DNA of 5,828 nt. Source: Flavobacteriia bacterium (GTDB lineage: Bacteria; Bacteroidota; Bacteroidia; Flavobacteriales; Flavobacteriaceae). Below the pieces are notes generated by a model that was given only the letters and a program-made list of their open reading frames with translations, was not told the DNA's origin and ran no database searches. The stretch is taken from the NCBI GenBank assembly GCA_030626085.1, contig DAOUPQ010000121.1:1-5828 (forward strand), in the 5' to 3' direction. Shown here piece by piece: positions 1 through 5,828 of the stretch. Position 1 is the stretch's first letter. Every line of letters starts with the position of its first letter. The translations under genes were made by a program, and so were the position numbers.

Positions 1-2
1 AA

Positions 3-1787
3 AAATGGTTGATCTTAATTACCCGACTGTTGCTTTTAACTGCTTTAATTTTAGCATTTGCTCAACCTTATTATGGAGAAAATACAAAGCAAAAAACCAA
101 AGAAACTATCATTTATTTAGATAATTCTCTAAGTATGCAGGCCAAAGGTAAAAATGGAGAACTGCTGAAAATTGCCATTCAGGATCTAATTGAATCATTT
201 CAAAATAAAAATAAAAAAATTACACTGCTTACCAATGATAAGGCATTTAAAGATATTGATGTAAATAATGAACTTTTAAATATTAATTACTATCCAATAC
301 AAAAACATCTACACTCTGTTTTTTTACAAATTCGATCTCTACAGAACATGAATAAAGGCACAGGTGATCAAATTATTTTAATATCTGATTTTCAGAAAAT
401 TAACAATGATGTTTTTTCCTTAAAAACAGATAGTCTTTCTAAATATTATTTAATTCAATTATTGCCTGAGATACCTGATAATATCGCAATTGACAGCTTG
501 TGGATCTCACAAAAGGACAATGATAATTTAACCTTAAAAACCAGTATTAAAAATTACAATTCTGCCAATAAAAATATTAATGTATCATTTTTTATAAATG
601 ATGAATTAAAAGGAAAAACAAGTATTAAACTCGAAAAGAACAAAACAAAGGAAATTGAATTTATCACACAGAACACCGATGATATAACTGGCCATATCAA
701 TATTGATGATGCTGATATTTTATTTGACAATACGATGTATTTTGCAATTCCAAAAGATGAAAAGACCAAAGTTTTGGCAATCGGTAAAAACAGTCCTTTT
801 TTACCAAAAATTTACAATAAAAATGATTTTGACTATGTACAGTCCGAATTAAAACAATTGGAAGTAGGTGATATTTATAATCAGAATTTAGTAATATTAA
901 ATGAACTTGATCAGTTTCCAAAATATTTGATCAATGCCATACAAACTTATATAGATACCGGTGGGAATTTGGTTATTATTCCTTCAAATAAACTAAATAT
1001 TGTATCCTATAACAATCTGTTTTCTTCTTTGCAAATTGGAAAAGTAATTGACCAAAATAAAACAAAAAAACTGATAACAAAAATTAACTATGATCATCCA
1101 TTTTTTAAAAATGTATTTATAAAACAAATAAAAAATTATCAATACCCTGTTGTTCATCAATATATTAATACTGTGATGCCAAACGCCTCAGATCTTCTAA
1201 ATTTAGATAATGGTAAAGAATTTATATCTGAAATTAATAAAAATAACAGTAAGATCTATTGGATTGCTTCTGCATTGAATAACGAAAATTCAAATTTTTC
1301 TTCATCACCACTGATAATTCCGGTTTTTTACAATTTTGCTTTACAAAATAATTCAAACAAGCAATTATATTATAAAATTGGAAAAACAAATACTATTTCG
1401 GTTAGATCTATATTACAAAAAAATGAAGTTTTGCACATTACAAAGGGTGAATATAATTTTATTCCTCTTCAAGTAACAAAAACAGATAAAGTAATCTTAA
1501 CTACATCTAACCAACCTAGTAAGGTAGGAATTTACCAAATTTCAAATAAAAATGAGCTTAAAAAAAATATTGCTTATAATTATGATAGATCTGAAAGTAA
1601 TCTACAATATCATTCTGTAAATGAAAATATTAAAGATAATGTCTATTATTTTAACCGTGTTAAAAATGCATTGATCAAAATAAATGAACATAATAAAACG
1701 CACAATTTATGGCAATTATTTATTAGTTTTGCGCTGATATTTTTAATTGCTGAAATTCTTTTACAAAAGCTATTTAAAAATACATAA
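3..1787 (+). CDS. BatA-type membrane protein with VWA domain, 5' end outside window
   Basis: This is the C-terminal 594 residues of a protein whose start lies left of the window. The frame is open to the edge, and the first residues (KWLILITRLLLLTALILAF) form the second of the two N-terminal membrane helices typical of the aerotolerance-regulator (BatA) N-terminal family; the TTG at 9 lies inside this helix and is not a real start. About 50-60 residues with the first helix are probably missing. A VWA-like domain follows, with a MIDAS-type DNSLS (about residues 40-44) and an ILISD strand ending at residue 129. The middle, about 255-330, reads like a Rossmann or GATase-like fold (VLAIGK, then NLVILNELDQF and GGNLVIIPS). 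A hydrophobic segment at about 569-589 is a C-terminal membrane helix, so most of the protein probably lies in the periplasm. The cellular role of these long Bacteroidota proteins is not well defined. The family call is firm; metal binding is inferred from the motif alone. The next gene begins 34 bases downstream. Confidence 0.85.
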   Translation, partial: KWLILITRLLLLTALILAFAQPYYGENTKQKTKETIIYLDNSLSMQAKGKNGELLKIAIQDLIESFQNKNKKITLLTNDKAFKDIDVNNELLNINYYPIQKHLHSVFLQIRSLQNMNKGTGDQIILISDFQKINNDVFSLKTDSLSKYYLIQLLPEIPDNIAIDSLWISQKDNDNLTLKTSIKNYNSANKNINVSFFINDELKGKTSIKLEKNKTKEIEFITQNTDDITGHINIDDADILFDNTMYFAIPKDEKTKVLAIGKNSPFLPKIYNKNDFDYVQSELKQLEVGDIYNQNLVILNELDQFPKYLINAIQTYIDTGGNLVIIPSNKLNIVSYNNLFSSLQIGKVIDQNKTKKLITKINYDHPFFKNVFIKQIKNYQYPVVHQYINTVMPNASDLLNLDNGKEFISEINKNNSKIYWIASALNNENSNFSSSPLIIPVFYNFALQNNSNKQLYYKIGKTNTISVRSILQKNEVLHITKGEYNFIPLQVTKTDKVILTTSNQPSKVGIYQISNKNELKKNIAYNYDRSESNLQYHSVNENIKDNVYYFNRVKNALIKINEHNKTHNLWQLFISFALIFLIAEILLQKLFKNT

Positions 1788-1821
1788 AGAAAATTTATAT
1801 CTTTATTTAAACTTTCTACAA

Positions 1822-3078
1822 GTGAATATACTTTTAAAATCGGTCAAAATAATCGATAAAAGCTCTGCTTATCATCATCAAGTCAAAGATGTATTAATCA
1901 AAAATGGCATTATAACCAATATTTCTGACAAGATCTCCAAACCAAATAATTGTAAAGAAATAACCTTAAATAATTTACACATTTCAAATGGTTGGTTTGA
2001 CACTAGTGTTTCTTTTGGCGAACCTGGTTTTGAAGAAAGAGAAAACATTGAACACGGTTTAGAAGTTGCTGCAAAAAGCGGATTTACAGCTATTGCAGTT
2101 AACCCAAATACAAACCCTGTTATCGATCATAAATCAGCGGTTGAATTTATAATGAACAAAGCAATAAGTAATGCTGTAGATATATATCCTATTGGTAATT
2201 TAACGCAGCATGCTGAAGGAAAGGAATTGGCAGAATTCTTTGATATGCAAAACTCAGGAGCAATTGCTTTTGGCGATTACAACAAAGCTGTTAACAATGC
2301 CAATTTATTGAAAATAGCTTTACTATATGCACAAAATTTTGATGGATTGGTTATGAGTTTCCCTCAAGAAAAAACAACCTCTACTTTAGGGTTTGTAAAT
2401 GAGAGCATAAACAGTACTAAACTTGGTTTAAATTCTATTCCGGCATTAGCTGAAGAATTGCAAATTGTTCGTGATCTATTTTTATTGGAATACACCAATG
2501 GTAAATTACACATCCCAACAATTTCAACGGCCAAATCTGTAAAACTAATCAAAGAAGCTAAGAAAAAAGGGTTAAAAATTTCCTGTAGTGTTACCGCTCA
2601 CCATTTGGTTTTAACTGATGACGAGCTCAAAGGTTTTGATGCAAATTATAAAGTTTTGCCACCGTTACGATCATTAAAAGACAATAAAGCTTTGATCAAG
2701 GGTGTAAAAGATGGAACTATAGATATGGTTACAAGCGATCATAATCCGATTGATATTGAAAATAAAAAGGTAGAATTAGAAAATGCACTTTACGGAACCA
2801 TAGGTTTAGAAAGTATTTTTGGAAGTATTCAACCTGTTTTAGGTTTAGATATTACCATTGACAGTTTAACTGAAAAACCCAGAGCAATATTTGGTCTGTC
2901 AAAATTAAAGATCGCAAAAGGTGAAATAGCCAATCTCACTTTATTCGATCCAGAAATGGAATATACATTTACTAAAGAAAACATTTTATCAAATTCAAAT
3001 AATTCAGCTTTTTTAGGTAAGGATTTAAAGGGGAAAGCTTACGGTATTTACTCAAATAATAAGTTGGTATTGAGGTAA
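1822..3078 (+). CDS. Dihydroorotase-like protein lacking metal-binding histidines
   Basis: This 418-residue amidohydrolase-superfamily protein has the length and layout of class I dihydroorotases, the enzymes that close carbamoyl-aspartate to dihydroorotate in pyrimidine synthesis. An N-terminal beta-sandwich strand (LLKSVKIID) leads into the barrel, and the landmarks GEPGFEERE (66-74), NPNTNP (94-99), AHHLVLTDDEL (259-269), PPLR (280-283), SDHNP (305-309) and YGTIGLES (324-331) are in order. Several active-site residues are changed. The usual HxHxREPG is SVSFGEPG (S62, S64, G66), the histidine of the HxE/D strand is F180, and the HVST histidine is T233. The usual NPPLR asparagine is L279, and the histidine after TDHAP is I310. 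D152 and D306 remain. I infer no normal dihydroorotase activity; a structural partner role or another function is possible. The start is GTG at 1822, which gives MNILLKSVKIID and fits the family. The frame stays open upstream to 1747, but that would overlap the preceding gene and add an unrelated leader. No clear Shine-Dalgarno is visible. It is often annotated simply as dihydroorotase (pyrC-like). Confidence 0.88.
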   Translation: MNILLKSVKIIDKSSAYHHQVKDVLIKNGIITNISDKISKPNNCKEITLNNLHISNGWFDTSVSFGEPGFEERENIEHGLEVAAKSGFTAIAVNPNTNPVIDHKSAVEFIMNKAISNAVDIYPIGNLTQHAEGKELAEFFDMQNSGAIAFGDYNKAVNNANLLKIALLYAQNFDGLVMSFPQEKTTSTLGFVNESINSTKLGLNSIPALAEELQIVRDLFLLEYTNGKLHIPTISTAKSVKLIKEAKKKGLKISCSVTAHHLVLTDDELKGFDANYKVLPPLRSLKDNKALIKGVKDGTIDMVTSDHNPIDIENKKVELENALYGTIGLESIFGSIQPVLGLDITIDSLTEKPRAIFGLSKLKIAKGEIANLTLFDPEMEYTFTKENILSNSNNSAFLGKDLKGKAYGIYSNNKLVLR

Positions 3079-3133
3079 TTATTAATTAAAAAGAATTTTA
3101 TTAAAACAAAATATTATTATTATTAAATTTTAT

Positions 3134-3141
3134 TATATTTA
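3134..3141 (+). promoter_or_regulatory. Possible Bacteroidota -7 promoter element
   Basis: The octamer TATATTTA differs in one base from the Bacteroidota -7 consensus TAnnTTTG. It sits 26 bases before the start codon at 3168, in the longest gap between same-strand genes (89 bases). No TTG is visible at the expected -33 distance, and the gap is nearly all A and T, so a chance match is easy. If it is real, it would give a short leader and let the small membrane protein and the genes after it be transcribed separately from the dihydroorotase homologue. Confidence 0.25.
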
Positions 3142-3167
3142 CAACAATTAATCAAATCATTTTAAAA

Positions 3168-3497
3168 ATGGAAAATCAAACCGTTAATGATGGCAAAACC
3201 ATCGCTATTATCAGTTATATTACTTTTATTGGAACAATTATCGCTTATTTTATGAATCAGAGCAAAAAAAATCCTTTTGCTGCATTTCATATTCGTCAAG
3301 CTATCGGACTAATTTTATTAAGCTTTGCCGTTAGTTTTGTTGGCAGATTTGTAGATTATGGATGGATTAGTCAACTATTATCTCTTGGTTTATTCGTTTT
3401 ATGGATCATAGGGCTTCTTGGAGCGGTTCAAGGACAAGAGAAAAAGATCCCACTTTTAGGAGATCAATTCCAGGAATGGTTTAGAAACTTTGGTTAA
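3168..3497 (+). CDS. Small three-helix membrane protein, Tic20/DUF4870-like
   Basis: This 109-residue protein starts at the ATG at 3168. It has three hydrophobic segments at about residues 11-28, 43-60 and 66-86. Between the first two is the cytoplasmic-loop motif KNPFAAFHIRQAIGL, a hallmark of the small Tic20-like/DUF4870 proteins that Bacteroidota genomes often label 'import component protein'. The tail (EKKIPLLGDQFQEWF) is polar with a conserved-looking IPLLG. It is presumably an inner-membrane protein. The name comes from distant similarity to a chloroplast import subunit; no bacterial transport role is demonstrated by this sequence, and I do not assign one. It follows an 89-base A+T-rich gap and precedes the hydrolase by 17 bases, so it is probably co-transcribed with the genes downstream. 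Confidence 0.8.
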   Translation: MENQTVNDGKTIAIISYITFIGTIIAYFMNQSKKNPFAAFHIRQAIGLILLSFAVSFVGRFVDYGWISQLLSLGLFVLWIIGLLGAVQGQEKKIPLLGDQFQEWFRNFG

Positions 3498-3505
3498 AAA
3501 CCAAA
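3489..3505 (+). repeat. Perfect 7-bp inverted repeat over the stop codon
   Basis: TTTGGTT and AACCAAA are perfect complements around a 3-base AAA loop. The hairpin covers the TAA stop of the small membrane protein gene and ends 9 bases before the ATG of the hydrolase. It has only two G-C pairs and no following run of T, so it does not look like an intrinsic terminator. At most it could affect translation or mRNA processing between the two genes. Confidence 0.4.
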
Positions 3506-3514
3506 CGAATTTAA

Positions 3515-4168
3515 ATGGACAAACTTTCTTTAGAATACCTGATAAGGCATCCAAAAATTGACCTTAAGAATCCGCCTTTATTGGTAATGCTTCATGGCTA
3601 TGGAAGCAATGAACAAGATCTTTTTCCTTTTGCCAATGAACTTCCGGATGAATTATTAATTGTTAGTGCCAGAGCTCCACTAAATATGGACTATAATAGT
3701 TATGCCTGGTACAGCATACATTTTAATAATGACAGTTCAAATTTTTCTGATATTCCTGAAGCCAAAGATGCCCTTTTAATAATTGAAAATTTTATTGAAG
3801 GTGTCAAAGAAAAATACAAAGTTAATCCGAACAACACTTTTCTCTTGGGATTCAGTCAGGGTACTATTTTAAGTACTGCTTTTGCACTTAACAATCCTGA
3901 TAAGGTCCAACATGTTGTCGCTTTAAGCGGTTATATAAATACGCAATTATTACGAGAAAATTTTGAGAAGAACAATTTTAATGATCTTGATTTCTTTGTT
4001 TCTCATGGCACTGTTGATCAGGTAATTCCAGTAGATTGGGCAAGAAAAACACCCGATTTTCTAAATAATCTAAGTATTAAAAATACTTATCATGAATATC
4101 ATGTTGGGCACGGTGTTGCACCACAAAATTTTTATGATCTTAATACTTGGATTAAAAAAAGAATATAA
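3515..4168 (+). CDS. Alpha/beta hydrolase, phospholipase/carboxylesterase family
   Basis: This 217-residue protein is a full-length member of the Abhydrolase_2 (phospholipase/carboxylesterase, acyl-protein-thioesterase-like) family. The oxyanion-hole motif LHGYGSN is at 26-32. The nucleophile elbow GFSQG places the catalytic serine at 114, the acid is D168 in SHGTVDQVIP, and the base is H199 in HVGHGVAPQ, so the triad is complete and correctly ordered. There is no signal peptide, so it is probably cytoplasmic. The family cleaves short-chain carboxyl esters or thioesters; the natural substrate cannot be read from the sequence. The ATG at 3515 gives the expected short N-terminus before the first strand (PPLLVMLHGYG). 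The gene lies 17 bases after the small membrane protein gene and 10 bases before the lipoprotein gene, so it looks co-transcribed with both. Confidence 0.9.
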   Translation: MDKLSLEYLIRHPKIDLKNPPLLVMLHGYGSNEQDLFPFANELPDELLIVSARAPLNMDYNSYAWYSIHFNNDSSNFSDIPEAKDALLIIENFIEGVKEKYKVNPNNTFLLGFSQGTILSTAFALNNPDKVQHVVALSGYINTQLLRENFEKNNFNDLDFFVSHGTVDQVIPVDWARKTPDFLNNLSIKNTYHEYHVGHGVAPQNFYDLNTWIKKRI

Positions 4169-4178
4169 ACTAGATCTG

Positions 4179-5390
4179 ATGATTAATTTTTCCAAAATAC
4201 TTTTTTTTACCATATTTATTTTTGCATTTACTTCATGTAATACAACACAAAAACAAAATATTTCAAAATATCAGAATATTAACGATAGTATTAAAAAAGT
4301 GTATGCTCCAGATAAAAGAGTTGCTTTATTTGATATTAGTCTTAGCCCAAAAGGAGAATCAATTCTTTTAAAAGGAGAATCAGATCAACCTAAAGCTGTA
4401 GCTGAATTAAAACAAAAAATTACAGATTCTGGAATTAATATTATTGACAGCATAAGCATTCTTCCTGATGCAAGTGTTGGTGAATTTAAATATGCCGTTG
4501 TAAATAATTCAGTTGCCAACATACGGTCACAAAGCAGACATTCTGGTGAATTGGCAACGCAGGCGCTTTTGGGTATGGGTTTAAAGGTTTTAAAGATCAA
4601 AGGTGCTTTTTATTTAGTTCAAACTCCCGATGCCTATATCTCATGGGTAGATCACGGTGGTGTTACTTTAATGAATGAAGGTGATTATTTAGCATGGGGC
4701 GAAGCTTCTAAAGTAATCTTTACGATTCCATGGGGCTATACTTATGAAAAAAGTGATGATCGATCAACAAAAGTGAGTGATGTTGTTTTAGGTGCTCAAT
4801 TAAAGTATTTAGGAGAAGAAAACAATTATTACAAAGTTCAATATCCTGATAGCAGAATTGCTTTTGTAAAAAAATCGGAAAGTGAAGTTTATGATCAATG
4901 GATAAAAGATGTAAAACCATCACCTAAATTAATTGAATCTTATGCTAAAGATTTTATTGGCGCTCCTTACTTATGGGGTGGCACTTCTACAAAAGGAATG
5001 GATTGTAGCGGTTTTACAAAAACTGTATATTATATGAATGGTTTTATTATTCCGCGTGACGCCTCTCAACAGATCAATGCAGGAAAAAATATTGACCCTG
5101 ACCTTAAATTTGAAAACCTTGAAAAGGGTGATCTGATGTTCTTTGGCAGTAAAGCAACTGATAGCACCAAACAAAAAGTTACGCACGTTGGAATCTGGTT
5201 AGGAAACAAAAAAGGTGAATTTATCCATGCTTCTAAACAAGTAAGAATGAGTTCTATCAACCCTGAATCAAGTTATTATGATGAAGGCAATACAAAACGT
5301 TACTTAGGTAGTAGAAGATATCTTGGTGAAAAAGATAAAATGATCACCGATCTAAAAATGGATAAGGTGCTATCAGAGATCAAACAATAA
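4179..5390 (+). CDS. SH3 and NlpC/P60 lipoprotein, putative cell-wall peptidase
   Basis: This 403-residue protein starts at the ATG at 4179, which gives a short N-terminus, a hydrophobic stretch and the lipobox FTSC with lipidated Cys20: a classic lipoprotein signal. An upstream in-frame ATG at 4092 would overlap the hydrolase gene and bury the signal, so it is rejected. Residues about 48-100 form an unassigned, possibly BON-like region. Two bacterial SH3-like segments follow: about 105-158 (SVANIRSQSRHSGELATQALLG, then YLVQTPDAYISWVD) and about 174-232. The NlpC/P60 domain spans about 251-383, with catalytic Cys276 in MDCSGF, His336 in THVGIW and a third polar residue, His350, in FIHAS. The SH3-SH3-C40 layout resembles YkfC-type gamma-D-glutamyl-diamino acid endopeptidases, so cleavage of peptidoglycan stem peptides or turnover fragments in the periplasm is inferred. 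The gene ends 3 bases before the stop of the convergent minus-strand gene. Confidence 0.9.
   Translation: MINFSKILFFTIFIFAFTSCNTTQKQNISKYQNINDSIKKVYAPDKRVALFDISLSPKGESILLKGESDQPKAVAELKQKITDSGINIIDSISILPDASVGEFKYAVVNNSVANIRSQSRHSGELATQALLGMGLKVLKIKGAFYLVQTPDAYISWVDHGGVTLMNEGDYLAWGEASKVIFTIPWGYTYEKSDDRSTKVSDVVLGAQLKYLGEENNYYKVQYPDSRIAFVKKSESEVYDQWIKDVKPSPKLIESYAKDFIGAPYLWGGTSTKGMDCSGFTKTVYYMNGFIIPRDASQQINAGKNIDPDLKFENLEKGDLMFFGSKATDSTKQKVTHVGIWLGNKKGEFIHASKQVRMSSINPESSYYDEGNTKRYLGSRRYLGEKDKMITDLKMDKVLSEIKQ
4349..4382 (+). repeat. 13-bp direct repeat in phase within the lipoprotein gene
   Basis: AAAAGGAGAATCA occurs at 4349-4361 and again at 4370-4382. The copies are offset by 21 bases (seven codons), so both encode KGES in the N-terminal region of the lipoprotein. 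It may be the trace of a small in-frame duplication, or simply a beta-hairpin repeat. The second half of each 21-base unit does not match. Confidence 0.45.
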
Positions 5391-5393
5391 CAA

Positions 5394-5828
5394 TCAATTA
5401 AACTCCCATCCAAAAGAGGTTGTAAAAACATAATCTTCTTTAGCAGCACCCTCAATTGGTTTATTATCATAATTATAGGTCAGACTCGTTTTGATATAAA
5501 AATCTAAAGGTAGATCATATTTCATATCAAAATTAAAATCTGTTCTGTACCTGCCTTTTTCTGAAATACTAGGATATAATACTACTGAAGTCATTAAGCT
5601 TAAATCTCCAATATCATATTTATTAAAACCAACAGTTAAATAAAGTTCACTACTACTTTTGCTTGGAGTATCATCAATATAATTCTCATTTGTCATCGCC
5701 AGACCAGCGCCGGTTCCTAAAAACATTCTATTATTATGAATGAAATAATATCCTGCACCTGCTTTATAGGTTGATCTTAATTTTAACTTTTGTTCATCAT
5801 TTGATAAATATGATATTGGAGATTTAAG
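5394..5828 (-). CDS. DUF481-like outer-membrane beta-barrel protein, C-terminal part
   Basis: The minus strand is open from the right edge to a TGA at 5394-5396, giving the last 144 residues of a protein whose start lies outside the window. The ATG at 5726 is an internal methionine: the frame continues upstream with matching barrel strands (KLKLRSTYKAGAGYYFIHNN). The sequence alternates polar and hydrophobic residues in strands about ten residues long (SSELYLTVGFNKYDIGD, LSLMTSVVLYPS, YRTDFNFDMKYDLP, LDFYIKTSLTYNYDNKP, YVFTTSFGWEFN) and ends near an aromatic residue, as outer-membrane barrels do. The GAGLAMTNENY turn and the SLTYNYDNKP-x-YVFTTSFGWEF ending resemble the DUF481 family (YdiY-like, 'salt-induced outer membrane protein'), whose function is unclear. 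The family call is by recall. It converges on the lipoprotein gene with 3 bases between the stop codons, so it is not part of the plus-strand operon. Confidence 0.75.
   Translation of the reverse strand, partial: LKSPISYLSNDEQKLKLRSTYKAGAGYYFIHNNRMFLGTGAGLAMTNENYIDDTPSKSSSELYLTVGFNKYDIGDLSLMTSVVLYPSISEKGRYRTDFNFDMKYDLPLDFYIKTSLTYNYDNKPIEGAAKEDYVFTTSFGWEFN

Noticed and set aside
554..921. Minus-strand open frames opposite the BatA gene, with similar ones at 2364-2552 and 4385-5260
   Set aside because: They lie opposite strongly supported genes, show no domain-like sequence, and are explained as shadows of the plus-strand coding frames.
1747..1821. Upstream extension of the dihydroorotase frame, overlapping the BatA gene
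   Set aside because: The extra 25 residues do not resemble a dihydroorotase N-terminus, and the GTG at 1822 gives exactly the family-like MNILLKSVKIID start.
3111..3125. ATT trinucleotide run in the gap before the small membrane protein gene
   Set aside because: It is only about four units in a gap that is almost pure A+T; this looks like composition bias rather than a functional microsatellite.
4092..4178. Upstream ATG for the lipoprotein gene
   Set aside because: It would overlap the hydrolase gene by 77 bases and place the lipoprotein signal peptide internally; the ATG at 4179 gives a proper lipobox at Cys20.
7..5782. The 14-base string GGTTGATCTTAATT at both ends of the window (7-20 and 5769-5782)
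   Set aside because: It lies inside two unrelated coding regions, has no flanking similarity, and is of a length expected occasionally by chance in A+T-rich DNA.

Overview
The window is AT-rich, tightly packed bacterial DNA. Its protein families and sequence style (a BatA-type double-transmembrane VWA protein, a dihydroorotase-like protein with altered metal ligands, a small Tic20-like membrane protein, and starts without clear Shine-Dalgarno sequences) point to Bacteroidota, most likely Flavobacteriaceae. This placement rests on recalled family resemblance, not a database search. The window holds six protein genes and no RNA gene, mobile element or CRISPR array that I can see.

Layout. Five genes run on the plus strand. 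They are the 3' part of a BatA/VWA membrane protein (from the left edge to 1787), a dihydroorotase homologue (1822-3078), a small three-helix membrane protein (3168-3497), an alpha/beta hydrolase of the phospholipase/carboxylesterase family (3515-4168) and an SH3-NlpC/P60 lipoprotein (4179-5390). The gaps are 34, 89, 17 and 10 bases, which suggests one or two transcription units. The 89-base, almost purely A+T gap before 3168 is the only likely place for an internal promoter. On the minus strand, the C-terminal part of a DUF481-like outer-membrane beta-barrel protein enters from the right edge and stops only 3 bases from the end of the lipoprotein gene.

Function. The products are mostly envelope-associated: an inner-membrane VWA protein, a small inner-membrane protein, a lipoprotein that probably cuts peptidoglycan stem peptides, and an outer-membrane barrel. 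The hydrolase is probably cytoplasmic. The dihydroorotase homologue has lost the HxH motif and other metal-binding histidines, so it is probably not an active dihydroorotase and may instead play a structural role, as inactive PyrC' proteins do with aspartate transcarbamoylase. I see no clear undescribed multi-gene system. The altered dihydroorotase is the most noteworthy point, followed by the unassigned, possibly BON-like N-terminal region of the lipoprotein.
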